A DNA stretch of 64,000 nucleotides from Apodospora peruviana (GCA_033439685.1 JAUEDM010000007.1:3090501-3154500), one strand, 5' to 3'; positions 22,041 through 34,308 are shown, numbered from the stretch's first letter. Program-made: numbers and translations. The notes: generated from the sequence alone by a model not told the origin.

Positions 22041-24228
22041 ATGATGGCCCAAGGCTCCTGGTTCCAATCGGAAAGCAACAAGAACCCGCTGGAGCCAGAA
22101 GTTAAAGAAATCGAGCGTCAAAACACGAAAGAAAGCTTCAGCGCAGACGGCACCATCCATCGTCAAAGCACCACCCCGTGGCTGACCGACCTTCGACGCG
22201 ACGTCATTGCTGACCTGCAATCGAAAAGATGGGTTACTGGTGTCCTTTTATGTCTTCTTAGCCTCTGGATCTTGGCGCTCTTGATCCTCCAGGTTCTTCT
22301 GGCTAGTGGATTCGTTAGAGAGGACGGCTTCACGAGGTATGGAGGAGACGGTAGGTTCCAGGGGTATTCGATACCCGGAGAGGCGTGTCAGAGATACAGT
22401 ACCTTCGACATACTCCGGTCGAGAAATATTTGGGGGATTGAGGATTTCTTCCAGATCACAATGGGGGCCGGCGCACTCACCTTTACCGAGGCAAAGGTGA
22501 TCGATGTTATTTGGGACACTGTAAGCACCACTCTTTTCCAGAGTAGCGCACTTGGATGACTGTTGACTTTATGTGCGAACTGCGAACTCTCTAGGTGGTC
22601 GGTCGGGTTGGTCAGGCTCTTCTTGCTTTCTTTTTGTGGAGAGCATTTTCGACTTACTTTACCGCCTCCATCAGCGCCAAGAAAGACCCCATAACTTACA
22701 ACACCTACTGGTTCACCTTTGTCGATGATAACCCTACCTTTATATCGCTCTACCACATTACACGCGATTTCTTCACCACGCCATCTCGTCGATCCAACTT
22801 TGCAAAAGCGTTCATTGTTATCAGCATAGTCTTCGTTCTCGCGTTTCCAATACTGGCCAGCGCCATGACAGGTTACAAGGCCAATAGCGAGGCGTTCGTT
22901 GCTGATCCGGCTGGCAATCTTTTCCCCTTTTCCAACTTGACCCAGGCAGCTTATACTATTCATGATGGGCACCGAATCAATCTCACCGACAACTGCGTGG
23001 TTCCATTCATGCTTGGTGGTGATCCGGATCCATATTATTGTTCGTACTTGCCAGATCAAAGCTACAGGTGCCTCTGTTTTGGACTAAGCTAACCAGTGCC
23101 AGCTTACTGGAATCCGATCGATGATCCCAGGCAGTACGCCTGTACCCGGCCTGAGTGCGGTTTTGCGTGGGAGGTTTCCAGATGTTAGTTTATCACGTCG
23201 CTTATCTCTGTCCTTGTAGGCCACAAAAATGTTAACCCGAGCCCGTGCTGTTAGATGTGGAGGCGTACGGATTTTTTGGTCTAGACAGCAAGACCGGCGA
23301 GGTTCTTAACAGCGATACAGTCTGGATGGGGAAACCCCTCAAACGCCCGGCACTGAATATATCAGCATTCTTTTTCCCACAGCGGACATCATATTCATAC
23401 GATGCCTTCTTTGGGAATGGCTGGATAGATCCACGGACCAACACCTCGACCTTCAACGATCAACGAGCCATCCAGATGACTCCAGTCAGCCCGGTCTTAT
23501 CGAATATCACATACTCACTCGATTATATTCAATCGCATGGTTCTTGCCAACCATTGGATGTAAGTATGGTAGAACCTGGGTGCATTGCGGGATGACGCGA
23601 ACTTCAAATGACTAATCATTGTTGGAAATAGACTTACCTCTGGGGATTTTCGTTCCTTCAGCTGTTTATAGCGCTGATCCTCCTTCTTGTATGGACACTG
23701 ACGGTACTTACAATGCACCAGACAGCCCGTGCCGTCATTCGTCAACGACCAAAAAGCTCCTCTGAATTCGCAGGGAAATATCACGCCGCCATTACCTTAG
23801 CCTTGAGCCTGAGCTCCGCATTGCAGGATTCGGGCAGGAAATATGAAGACCTATCCAAAAAGGAGCTGGATCGCTTCATTAAACTCCAACTCGGGGGCGG
23901 CATGATCGTGAGCCAAAGCGACAAGGACTTGCCCTCTACTGCATACATCGGCCCATGGAGACTTGCCTGGGCATGGATAAAAAACAACAGGATGTGGGCG
24001 GCCGCCCTTTTTCTTTTCGGGGCCTTCGTGCACGGCTTCGTTATCTGGGTCTTCACCGTCGAAATTCCTTTCTATCACTTGATTCTTGTCCAGTACATTG
24101 GTCTTATATTTGCCCTCTCAGTGGGAAGGACGAGCAAGTCGCGGCTTTTCTTTACTTTCAGCAGCACCCTGGTCGCGGCTGTTATCTTTTTAGCAATCTT
24201 CCTGGGCTTTAAGTTTGGTTGGATGTAG
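22041..24228 (+). CDS. Fungus-specific multi-pass membrane protein, five exons (one junction out of phase)
   Basis: Exons: 22041-22520 and 22595-23067 (GTAAGC..CTCTAG, in phase), a third starting about 23103, 23254-23559 and 23632-24228 (GTAAGT..AATAG, in phase). The product has one N-terminal TM segment (LLCLLSLWILALLILQVLL), a TM pair around RAFSTYF and FAKAFIVISIVFVLAFPILA, a large luminal loop with several NxS/T sites and cysteines (TRPECGFAWEVS, YVEAYGFFGLD, GSCQPLD), then TM segments WGFSFLQLFIALILLL and two near the C-terminus. This architecture recurs in uncharacterised fungal membrane proteins. The exon 2/3 junction (donor GTGCCT at 23068, acceptors at 23096 or 23102) leaves the third exon, which begins YWNPIDDP, one base out of phase, so a non-consensus splice site or a frameshift must be present. 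The start at 22041 precedes the first polar segment; an in-frame ATG at 21873 is less likely. Confidence 0.65.
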
Positions 24229-24229
24229 A

Positions 24230-24810
24230 CACTAGGATCAATCGATCAACACCAAAGTCTGCAATAACTGCGCATGCAATCGTCAAGAGTGCTTGTACTT
24301 TGTATCCGTTCTGCATTGCAAATAAGATCAGACGAACAGCACTATATGAATCATGCACTCTTCCTTGGTTCCTACAATTGAATCATCCACAACCACTGGC
24401 CCGGCGTCAACTATCATGAACACATCATCTACTGACTCACTCAGCCCCTCATTGTTTGATATCTCTGTGCACAATTTGAGAGCCGTCTAGTCACCCAGAA
24501 GATGAAAAATCTTGAGTTTAGGTGGATGTGGTGCCATACGCGGCACTGTACATTCCGCGACGACAAAAAGAGTAAAAGGCAAACCTGAATATTACAATTT
24601 ACAACGTACCCAAGACCTGGTATATCAACGTAAACACCAGACCTTCAGCCCTACAACACAGACAACAGAGTGACTAATGAGACTATCACCATCGGAAAAG
24701 GTATATCGCTAATCAACAAGCGTACGAACATCCAGGCATACCTCTTCAGACCGCAGAAAACGGGACCTCCATGTCACCCCACGGGTCAGGCCAAAGCTCC
24801 AGTCCACTCA
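24230..24810. other. Convergent intergenic region
   Basis: This region lies between the 3' ends of the membrane-protein gene (+) and the P450 (-) and should contain both transcript ends. No other feature is seen. Confidence 0.5.
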
Positions 24811-26448
24811 TTATACTTCTACCTCCCTCTGGGTAATAAGAAAATTCATATTCTCATGCATCGTAAATCCATAGTTGACCCAACTGTACGGCTGAATCGG
24901 ATCCGCCATGGCAAAGTCGTACCGAAGGAACAACTATACCGAGATGTTAACAATTGCCCCCATCTCATTTCGGGGGATGATGAATACTAACCTCAAAGAA
25001 CAACTTCCCCATCTCCAAATATGCCAACTTCATACCCAGACATTGCCACCTCGAGTTGGCCGCGAACGCGAGCCCCTGGACAGCCTCCATCTCCCTCAGT
25101 CGTGCCGGGTCGGCCTCCAACCACCGTCTCGGCTCAAACGTGTCCGCATCCTCTCCAAATAGCTCCCTATTCCTCATCACCCCCAACGCAGTCCACGCCA
25201 CATTCGTCCCAGCAGGAACTTTCTGTCCGCAAATGACATCATCCTTCTGCGACACCTTGGCCATCAGCCCCGAAACAGGAGGCCACAATCTTAGCCCCTC
25301 CTTAATACACGCCTGCAGATACGGCATCGATTTGGCCTCCGCATCCGTGATAACCGGCCTGCTCGCCTTGCCGGCCCTAACAAACTCATCCACCTCTCTC
25401 TGTAGAGCTCTATGCGCGCTCGGCTTCGTCGCCAAATAGAACAGCGTGACCCTGATACTTGTGGCGGTGGTATCTGAGCCTCCTAGCAAATGCACCAACG
25501 CTTCGGCCTCAACTTCCTGCCGTGTCATTTTGGAGTCGACGAATGCCTGCAACACATCCCTCCTCTTCTCTTTCTTTTCGTCGGGAGTATACCTCTCCCC
25601 AACCTTCTCATGAACAATCCCCAATAACCTGCCCACCCCAGTCTGGTCTGTCAATTTTGGGAGAAACGGATTGAGCAGTCCAGAATCCATTATTCGTAGG
25701 GTCACGGGAAAAAGCGCCATAACAGCCGTAGCGGGAACCATGGTCTCTATGGCGCCAATGATCCCGTTGAAATCGCTGTCGTGATCCAAATACCCAAACG
25801 GTTTGCCAAACTCGATGGCCGAGTTGGCGTCCTGTGTGAAATACTGCATTTTGTGTCCTGCATTAAACAGTTTTATTCCTGTCGCAGAAGTCGACACATA
25901 CTTTTGTTCGATAACACCCAGAAATTTACCAATCGCGTCATCGACGTAGACTTCAGGATCGGCGAGGCCGCGGCCAGAATAGCCTGGGATGACAAGACTT
26001 CTTATCCGATGGTGTTCCTTATTCTCGTTCGCGGTGATTAAAGAATCACGCTGGGGATCGAACCGAAACCCCCTGTACCACGGCGAGCGCTGGTACCCCG
26101 AATGGACGGACCAGATGCGTCGGATTTCAGTGGGGTCGGAGCAGACGACCCAGTCCGGGCCGATGCGGGTCAACGGACCTACGACGAGTGTCAGTTAGAT
26201 TTGGAATGATAAGTAGACAGGTGATGCAGGGAGGGAGGTATACCGTATTCCTTGCAGACGGTCTGCAGATCCTTGATCAGCTTCCCGCCGAATTGGTGCC
26301 TCGTGAGCCAGAACTTTCCCCATCCTGCGCCTCGAGGGCCCTTGATGTGTCGCAGGCGGAGGTAAGCGCGCGTGCGTGTGACGAGGTTGTAGAGCACAAG
26401 AGCCAAGAGGCCGGCGACGAGGAGGGTGCTTTTGTTCAGGAGCGCCAT
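24811..26448 (-). CDS. Cytochrome P450, pisatin-demethylase-like (504 aa, three exons)
   Basis: The exons are the complement of 26448-26244, 26178-24992 and 24933-24811. The introns of 65 and 58 nt (GTATAC..CGTAG; GTTAGT..TATAG) restore the frame exactly. An N-terminal anchor (LLVAGLLALVLYNLVT) is followed by RHIKGPRGAGWGKF and YGPLTRIGPDWVVCSDP, typical of the large fungal group containing pisatin demethylase and benzoate hydroxylase-like P450s. The I-helix is LLGGSDTTATSIR, ExxR is KEGLRLWPP, and the haem loop is FAANSRWQCLGMK. In this loop the usual glycine-rich start is replaced by AANSRWQ, as in relatives with 'GxGxWQCLG'. It is an ER-bound monooxygenase of unknown substrate. It lies 8.6 kb from the terpene synthase and might belong to the same pathway, but genes of other function lie between or nearby. 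Confidence 0.9.
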
Positions 26449-27256
26449 TATTGCTTATTGTTTCGGTCGTTCGTTTAGATGGTTTCAGCGACACGAGCAG
26501 TATGCACGATGAAGTTATTTGCGAGAATGAAAAGAGATCATTTATGTGACACGAACCTTTCCGAGTCCTTCCGTCTGCGGTGCTCCATACCTTACCTACC
26601 TTATTTAGCCCACACCGGGCCAAGGTTCCCCGCTTCTTGGGCCGTCGGTCGTTCGGGGTTCACGATACACAAAGGAAGGAAAGCACCTCACGCATGGGAG
26701 GGTGATAAGCAATGCAGCATGCACATGTCACTAGCGCCGTCAAGTTTTCCACGTCTTTGGTAGTTGAGCCCGAAAGGGATGGGCGGAGGGTGGTGCGGGG
26801 GTCCAGGATAAGAAGCGCATGAGAGAAACAAAATATCTCAACAGACCCCCCAATGCGGGAACACGCACAAGTCAACCAGTTGCATATGGAAAGGCTGCCA
26901 AGGGATGCTCGGCGCGGTACGCTCGCATACCCTGAAGGACTCGCCTGCATGAACTTGATGTCTATCTAAGATAGGTTGTCCTATCAAGAGTGTTGGCATA
27001 TCGTTGTGTGATGTGGGTGTTAAGCTTTCGTCCCAAGCTCATGATAAATAATATTCAACCTCCTCTTATCTCTACACTCCAAGTCATGCGAGCCGCCCGG
27101 AGAACAAGAGGTTGACAGTATGGGTCCAAGCCCAAATGCTGAGTAGAGTACCGTAGAGTACATGAAAACCTATAAATCCATCATGCACATGCACACCCAA
27201 CCCAACGCCTCTAGACCATCCCCGATATCTCTCTGCAATGCAAAAGAAATCGAAAC
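26449..27256. other. Intergenic, no gene recognised
   Basis: This is the upstream region of the P450 (-) and the downstream region of the mitochondrial carrier (-). The P450 leader near 26455-26500 contains gaacg/tgtttcgg words, but no clear TATA box could be assigned. Confidence 0.4.
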
Positions 27257-28825
27257 TCAGTTAAGCAAGATATCGTACCCATCCCTATTGATCCTGACCT
27301 GGTCTCCTCCGAGCCCGTACTTGCGCCGGACCAGCTCGAAGATGATCAGACCAGCGCTCGTGCTGGGCACCTGCCTGATCGTGTTCCACCAGAAGCCGCG
27401 GTAAAGCCACTGGCGCATGCTGAGGTTCGACGCCGACGCCTCGGCCGCACAGACGGCCCACGTCTTTTGGTAGGCTTCGTAGTATGCGCGCAGCATGCCC
27501 CACTTTCGGAGGGTCGAGAGCGGCCGTCTTGTTGTTGAGGTAGGTGAGTTAGCGGGAGCTTTCGAGTTAAACGTCCTGACTTTGCGCGCTTTTTCGTCAA
27601 GCGCCTCGAGACGTTCCCAGTGCTCGACTTGGATGTGAGACAGCGGGTGGAGGATGACCTGCTGCGCGAAGGACGCGCCCATCCCCGCTAACAGCAAAAA
27701 GGCCGGTTCGATGGCGTAGTGCGGTCTGATAATTGTCGGCATATGTGAGTTGGTGCTGTGACGGTCCTTGCCGTCGGCCGGGGAGGGTCGCTTCTGCGAC
27801 AGCAGGACGACAGTGTCCTCGTTCAGCGAGCCGTAGTACCATGTCACAAAGCTGTAGTAGCTTTGCGCTTTGAGGTATTCGAATGTGGTGAAGAAGATGG
27901 CGCTACCCATGCTGTCTTTGAGGAAGGAGAGGCCCCAACCGGCAAAGATGCCCCGTACGCCGATTTCTCTGAGTTTGGCTGCGCTGAATGACCACATGCT
28001 CTTTGGTCTATTCGTCTCGATGCTGGCAGCCGTGTTGGCTGCTGTGGGGTTTCCTAGTCCGCCCGGAGGTCCTCCGCTGGTGACAGAAGAAGTGTGCGTC
28101 AGTACTGAGTTCCCATTCCCGGTCATGCCCGCCGCACTGCTCCCCAGGTCGTACCGTGCTTGGACAGCGTCCAGTGGTGCTGCGATGATGCTTTGGATGC
28201 TGCCTGCTAGGAAGCCGGCCGTGAAGGTCTCGATGGGCGCTGGGGGCGGATAGACGCGCTTGCTGGCAAGTGCGCTTTCTGGATGTAGCCGGCCGAGGAT
28301 GTGGAGGTAGCTGGTGTAGAGCACGGCGCCGACGCCGACGTTCGCTATGAGTGGTGGTAGTACTTGGTCGGGCACCACGCGCCAGCCGTAGTACCGGACT
28401 GCAGAGACGAGAAGCCCGGGTGTGCTGCCCTGCATGCGTACCTTGAGCCAGAGCCAGGCATTCGACCATGACGACGGCGATGGTATTGCGGAATGGATTG
28501 CTGTGGATGGGTGAAGTTGTTGGAGCATGGCGTGGCGAAGAGCCGCTTGCTGTTCCTGGAGAGCGCGCGCATATGCGAGGTAGTCAACACGTGTACGGAA
28601 GAAGGCCTTGACGGGAGCGCGGAAGTAGAAAGCCACGGCCTGAGAGGTGAGAGCTCGAACGCCAGCAGCGGACGCGCCTGTCGCAGCGTTGCTGGATGGC
28701 GCTTTCAGCTGGGAGTAGTCGATTTCTCCATCTGGGGTAAGTGGGAGGATCACAGCCTGCGTATGAACTTGGGAGTCATCTTGCCCGTCCTGGCTACCGT
28801 CGCCGTGCCTGCTGCTGCGCGCCAT
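27257..28825 (-). CDS. Mitochondrial carrier family protein (522 aa)
   Basis: This is a single-exon minus-strand gene. The family's repeat signatures are visible but degenerate: AGFLAGSIQSIIAAPLDAVQARYD (P-x-D-x-x-Q instead of K/R), then GWGLSFLKDSMGSAIFFTTFEY, and later QVILHPLSHIQVEHWERL; the last repeat ends RGFWWNTIRQVPSTSAGLIIFE. Carriers are usually about 300 residues. This one has an N-terminal extension of about 130 residues and a Ser/Gly/Asn-rich insertion near residues 225-275, as in a fungal subgroup of large atypical carriers. It would reside in the inner (or outer) mitochondrial membrane. The degenerate PX[D/E]XX[K/R] motifs mean the substrate, or even carrier activity, is uncertain. 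The frame is intact and GC-rich, so the gene is likely conserved and functional. Confidence 0.85.
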   Translation of the reverse strand: MARSSRHGDGSQDGQDDSQVHTQAVILPLTPDGEIDYSQLKAPSSNAATGASAAGVRALTSQAVAFYFRAPVKAFFRTRVDYLAYARALQEQQAALRHAMLQQLHPSTAIHSAIPSPSSWSNAWLWLKVRMQGSTPGLLVSAVRYYGWRVVPDQVLPPLIANVGVGAVLYTSYLHILGRLHPESALASKRVYPPPAPIETFTAGFLAGSIQSIIAAPLDAVQARYDLGSSAAGMTGNGNSVLTHTSSVTSGGPPGGLGNPTAANTAASIETNRPKSMWSFSAAKLREIGVRGIFAGWGLSFLKDSMGSAIFFTTFEYLKAQSYYSFVTWYYGSLNEDTVVLLSQKRPSPADGKDRHSTNSHMPTIIRPHYAIEPAFLLLAGMGASFAQQVILHPLSHIQVEHWERLEALDEKARKVRTFNSKAPANSPTSTTRRPLSTLRKWGMLRAYYEAYQKTWAVCAAEASASNLSMRQWLYRGFWWNTIRQVPSTSAGLIIFELVRRKYGLGGDQVRINRDGYDILLN

Positions 28826-29604
28826 GTTGCGGGTGCATCCTCCTTTTCACTCGGACCAGTCGTTGTTGCAGATGTGACTCTTCAGTTTTCGAACTTTTTT
28901 ATGTCAGGCGCTAGGGGTTAGGGTGTCCTCTAGGCCTATTTGAGGCTTTTGATGTTCGGCACAGATAACGATTTTAGGTTGCAGTTTCACGTTCGGTTGA
29001 ATGGCCGGGCCCACAGCAAAGCGCGTTTACCGTTGTACCCGGCATCCGCCTTACCCGGTTTGGCACAGTCCCGCCAAGCTTTATGACGACACCCCTTCCA
29101 ATTCCATTACTCCTGCCAGCTGGTCACAGCTGCAGCTAGTTGCTCCCTATCCTGTTGCCCGAAGCCCGGAGACCAAAGTTTCTTGATATCTACGACTGAT
29201 ATACGACAGCCCATGAAAAAGACCAACACCTAGTCAATACTTCTTACGACGCGTGCTTCAAGCAACACGATTACTGGGGTACAGGGGTTTGTGCCCAGCC
29301 GCCCCGCGGTACCACTATGCAAGATGCTGTCACCAATGGCAACAACTTCTCCAGGCACAGCCCACTATTCCTTGACCGAGAAACGAAATACGATATATAC
29401 GGCCTGGAATGCCTCGCGGCGTACCTTGACGGCCGGTTGACGGCCTGGTATTTGCTTATCAGAACAAAATCGGCTCCTAACAGCCCGGGGCGAACTCAAC
29501 AAACATTATAAATCTCGACCCCATCCCCACCAGCTTTGAACAGAAATCCGGACTTTCCAAACACGAGTAGTCACTCCTATCCGCTACCAAGAACCCTCGT
29601 CGCA
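28826..29604. other. Divergent intergenic region
   Basis: Located between the mitochondrial carrier (-) and the esterase pseudogene (+). No gene, RNA or repeat is recognised. Confidence 0.5.
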
Positions 29605-31515
29605 ATGTTGTTCTTCCCGAAACTCCCCGTCGGGCTTCTAACCATTCTCGTTCTAGCCTCAGAAACCCACGGCAAAGCCACCTCCAGCCCCAAACCACCC
29701 GGGCTCGTCGACCTTGGCTATGCCAAACATGTCCCAACGTTCGTCAATGCCACCACCTCCGGCCGCAAGCTATCCGTCTACAAAGACCATCCGCTTCGCC
29801 AACCCGCCGACCGGGGACCTCCGGTTCCGATTACCTGACACCCGTCTTCCGACCGTCCACGGTTCCAAAATGGCAACCTGTCTGATTCCCTGAGCAACAA
29901 TTGCATCTCGTCTGCACCGGCCGGGGCGCCGTTCCCGCCATACAACGGCACCACATGGGGCCAGGAAGACTGTCTCTTCTTAGCCGTGTGGGTTCCCGAG
30001 GGAATAAGGCCTGGCCACAGCGTGCCTGTGCTTCACTGGTTTGTTGGGAGCGCGTTTGCGTTTGGCAGCAAGGAGATGTTTTAGCTCGCCGATTGGCTTG
30101 TTTTATGTGATTGATGAGGAGTCAAAGTTTATCTTTGTCGCGAACAATTACCGGTATGGCATACCCATCAAATCGGAACAGGGGTTGACACAACTGACGC
30201 GTATTGTCAAATAGGCTGGGGGTGCCAGGATGGGCATATCTTCCTGGCGAGGACATGACGGCTAACCTGGGTATGCACGACTGCCTAGCTGCCGCGGAGT
30301 GGACGTCCAAGTTCATCGGCTGGTTCGGTGGTGGCCCTGACCGGGTGACAATCATGGGACAGAGCGCCGGCGCCGGTATCATTGGTTTGCTCACGGTGTT
30401 GAATGGTGGGAAGGGAAAACTGCCCTTTCAGCAGGTACGAGACACCATTCCAGATGAACCACCAAACACTCGAAGCTAACACGGTTATTACTTAATCTGT
30501 ACCCCGTGAAAACAGGCCTTCATCTCATCCCCAGACATTCCTCCCAGACGAAACCTCATCGACCGACAGAAGCGCCTCTTCCAGATGATCCTCGACGAGG
30601 CAAACTGCACAGCATTAAGATGCCTCCGCGACAGCCCCCAGGAGACCATGCTCCGGCTGAACCAACATTTCATCAATGAGGTGCCGGGCGACGCGGGCGG
30701 TGGGGTGTTTGGGCCTGCCCCTGGCTTCGGCCCGGTTGTGGACAGAAGCTTCATCCCGGACATGCCGCTGGTGCTTTTTAAACAAGGGAGATATCACAAG
30801 GAGCTTGGGTCGTTTATAGTTGGCAGTGTAGCAAATGAGGTACGCACACGCATACAATCACGGCATGATACAGAGAGAGTTGTATTTACGGGCTGACTTT
30901 AAACAGGGGATGGGCCTCTCCCACGAAACGGATATGCCGGAGTACTTTCCGACTCTGGTCAGGCAGATCCTGCCGAATGCGAGCAGCGAGACGACCGCCG
31001 ACATCCAGTCCCACTACGACTTCGCTAAGAACCCGGCGAAGCTGGCATGAGATTGGACCACGGACGTTATCTTTGCTTGCAACGCTGCGAATATTGCTGC
31101 GGCGTACGAACACCGAGTGAGGCGCTATATATTATCCGCTCCGCCGGCTGTGCACGGACAGGATGCTTTCTGTGAGCCAACGCCCAACTTTCTTATCTCC
31201 CCCCCCCTGCTGTGGAAACCATAGCTATGAATACTCAGCTGACGACATGCATTGTTTGACTTCAAAATTGCAGACTACTTTCACGTCGATCAGAACACTA
31301 CCCCTGTTGAAGACATTGAGGTTGCCAAGGCTTTCCAGAGGAATTTGCTGTGGTTTATCAATGGCAGGAAGATGGATTGGCCTGTGGATGGAGGGGACAA
31401 GCAATTCATAAATGTCACTGCCATTGGGTTTGAAACGGGGTCGGTCCTGGCTGCTTTGCAAGCACGATGTGAGATGATCAACCGGGTTCTGTTAAACCCG
31501 GCCAACGGGCTCTAG
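29605..31515 (+). pseudogene. Secreted type-B carboxylesterase, frameshifted
   Basis: The start at 29605 gives a signal peptide-like LPVGLLTILVLASETHG. Family blocks appear in order: SVYKD and IRFANPPTGDLRFRLP, WGQEDCLFLAVWVPEG, VANNYR joined across an intron to LGVPGWAYLPG, NLGMHDCLAAAEW, the nucleophile elbow IMGQSAGAG (catalytic Ser), DEANCTALRCLRDSP, DRSFIPDMPLVLF and VAKAFQRNLLWFI. Introns near 30166-30212, 30435-30515 and 30841-30906 still look spliceable. The frame is broken between IRFANPP and the preceding residues (about 29795), again near 29866, and at a TAG in GSKEMF (30082). An in-frame TGA lies at 31048. Intact relatives are secreted alpha/beta-hydrolases of about 550-600 residues. 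The pattern (intact splice sites, four lesions) indicates recent loss. Confidence 0.8.
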
Positions 31516-31674
31516 AGCAGACGGTGTTATACATGATTAGGGACTAACTTGTATCAGTGATTGGCTTAAACAAATGGCATATATGAATTGAAAAGAGCTT
31601 GCAAAAGCCAGGGCGGGAGCAGATTGCTGGTGACGATATTGGCGCCTTGGCGGCGGCGGTGACGGCTGGTCGGG

Positions 31675-32010
31675 TTGGTACGCCCCCTGGCTGTTTGTTT
31701 TGTTCCCGCGGGCGGCATCCCCGTCCAGATCACCAGTTCGACTGGTCAAGTTTGCTGGGAGGGAGTTTGGCCCGCAATTCCTACGCCGGACACTAAGCCT
31801 GTTTACATCGGGCATTTGTTCGAAACCGGGGCGATCCCGAGGAGCTGGTTCCGCGGCCACAAGTATAAAGGCGTCGATTTTGACGTAAAGATGACTGTGG
31901 TGTCGACGCCGGGGTCGCGAGCCCGACCGCAGACGGTCACCAGCCTCGAAATCGGGGTTTTCAACTGCCTGACCCAGGAGACGGAGTGGCGTAGCCTGCC
32001 TACCGCTTGA
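31675..32010 (+). CDS. Unrecognised 111-codon frame
   Basis: The second half reads VYIGHLFETGAIPRSWFRGH and KYKGVDFDVKMTVVSTPG, which is protein-like, with balanced codons and no stop until 32010. No start with a convincing context and no homologous family come to mind. It may be the remains of a gene interrupted between the esterase pseudogene and the next fragment. Confidence 0.3.
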   Translation: MVRPLAVCFVPAGGIPVQITSSTGQVCWEGVWPAIPTPDTKPVYIGHLFETGAIPRSWFRGHKYKGVDFDVKMTVVSTPGSRARPQTVTSLEIGVFNCLTQETEWRSLPTA

Positions 32011-32199
32011 GACTCAAACTGTCGCCTGCTCAGCGGCAGGTAGGTTGCGCACATAGACGAGCTGGAAGGTCTGCCGAGTCGTTCTTTTGCTGGCACAATG
32101 ACTAGCGAGGCGCACGGGGTTCTGCTCTGGGCTAGAGTTCGCGGTGTGTGGGTGTTGGATTATATTTGCGTATTTGTTGTTTTGAACGAGGCTGAGTGT

Positions 32200-32983
32200 T
32201 CGGGGTTAGGGGGGTTGGCCGTTTTAACGTTGAAAGACACGATCCTCGACACATCCTTTGAAGCTTTTATGGACAGCCAATCTTTCGGCGTCCGCATTTT
32301 CTTCACTTCACTGGGAACTATCATCAATACCTTTTGGGACTATTACTTTTCTTGCAAGTGATTCACCAGTCCCTGCCCCTCATTATTCAGAGAACAGAAA
32401 GCTGACCAAACAGACTATAGATGTATCCGAATACCAACTCTTTCAATGCCTACAAGCTGCCCCCCAACCCGCTTCGCAATCCATCTTGCTCTCTGTCCCG
32501 TCGTCAGCATTTGTCAGTCTATGGTGCACGGTTCCCCGCATGACGACAACCACTTCCCTCCAAGACCAAGATATCCTCAGTGCAAACATTGCTCTCGCAA
32601 CCATCGTCGCCAAGTTCACGGCGATTCCGCTTCCGGCTATCCCTTTCCGCAACACCATTACCTGAAATGTGCACGAGACGTGCACTTGGTTGTCCGTGGC
32701 TCTCCTTAGCCACATGCTTCTCGTCTTGCTCGCCGCCTCTCTATGGACTAAGCCACCGTACATGCCAGTCAGACCACCAAACACAATTGCTGCCTACATA
32801 TACTATCTCTGTGATTCCAAGATATTGGACGATTTCGGGGATGGACTCGAGGCCATGGGGCAGGAGGAGCGGGATAAGTTGGTCAGTGAGATGGGGAAGC
32901 AGTATGCGTATGGGGAGATGACGGGTGCTGTGTCTGGGGAGAGGAGGATGGGTGTTGATCATCATACGCCAGCACGGAGGTAA
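32200..32983 (+). pseudogene. C-terminal fragment of a DUF3433-like fungal membrane protein
   Basis: Plus-strand pieces in family order: LTLKDTILDTSFEAFMDSQS, FGVRIFFTSLGTIINTFWDY, then in another frame SILLSVPSSAFVSLWC, ALATIVAKFTAIPLPAIPF, a TGA at 32663, and HETCTWLSVALLSHMLLVLL, KPPYMPVRPPNTIAAYIYYL and YAYGEMTGAVSGERRMGVDH. This is the last TM segment and cytosolic tail of large (over 1,000-residue) fungal proteins with DUF3433-type repeats. The N-terminal 80% is absent. The TGA occupies the position where relatives have Trp (RNTITW-x-x-HETCTW), and one frameshift lies between 32345 and 32420. Confidence 0.55.
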
Positions 32984-34308
32984 TTCTGGAGATCGATCTT
33001 CTTTGAGGTTATGGAACACACAAGTTTGAAGTCGTATTTAAGGCAAAGGGGTTTAACGACCATTATCTCCCCTGATCACGGCACAGCCCAGGTTCATAAT
33101 ACTAAGTCTGCCTGCAATTGTCTCATCAATTCAGATGTGCTTTGTTATCAACACTCCATCATCTGTTTCCCAGTATCTGGTTCTCTCACCGCTGCCAGGA
33201 AGCCTGTGGCTTAAATCTTTTACCCTTTTCTACCCTCCTATACATCTGTTGAGATCCCACTGTCGATTCCGATCTCATTTGTGGGGACCACCACATCTTG
33301 GCCTCTAGTCCTAAATTTTGGTCTCAGCAGGGCTGACCTCGGGACTCGCTTCGGACCATTGAAGCCCGTCTCATCTGGCCTCCTTCCAGGCTTCTAGATT
33401 TGGGTCAATGCTAACAAACAGGCAGTCTCCAATGTTCTTCTGGGGGATGTTATTTTTACTTATGTACCTTGCGCTGTTTGTTGCGGCACAGGTGTTTTAA
33501 CGAGTTCCTCCGTTGACAACTGAGGAACTTTGGTGGCACTTACAGCTACCTGGTCACTTTGGTAGACGCTCCATCCCGATGATTACCATGCAACTTCATT
33601 TTTGCTATTGCTATAGCACATACGGGGCACGGCACGACAATGGTGTCCCAGTTCTGGCCCTACACAAGTACCTTATGTATACATCCGCTACAACGGAAAT
33701 CGAACCCTCACCACCACACATCTCAGCATGTGAACAAGCTTCAGGGGCACGAGGGGTTCCCCTGAACAGTGCGGGGGAACAGGGGTCGAAAAGAAGCGGG
33801 GAGGCTCAGCAGCGGCTTGGCTTCAGGCACGCTGCTCGCTTCCGCCGCTCATTGGCTCTTCAACCACCCCCCTTCATCTCGAGATACAACCCTCGACCGG
33901 GAATCTCGCCCGTCCAGTGGCCCGCGCCGAAATGACCTCATGCTACTCTGCCGGCGAGATGGTAGGGTGGCGGTCGAATGAACCTTTGTAGCTATCTTGC
34001 CGGGGATTTCACCCCTTTCAAAGAACTTCACGACGCCACGTGCTTGATTGTGTTGCGATGGGTGGTGACATTGCTTCGCCGTGATCGACGGACGGTGACC
34101 GACGCCAGGATAGGCAGCTGACCGAACCATAGGCCTTTGGTGTGGGCCGAAGCAAACACCACCGACAGCGCAAACATACCATATATAACTTCCAGGTACA
34201 ACCTTCGACAAGATATAGATTATAGTCTGGACACGGCTTCTTTCCTCACCTACCTACTCAAGCCGGCACCAGTCCCGTCCATCCATCCACCCACAAAGCC
34301 CAGCAATA
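32984..34308. other. No recognisable gene; NLP promoter at its end
   Basis: No coding or RNA feature is supported from 32984 to about 34100. A TATATA box at 34182-34187 lies about 125 bases before the NLP ATG and is the likely core promoter. Confidence 0.5.
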
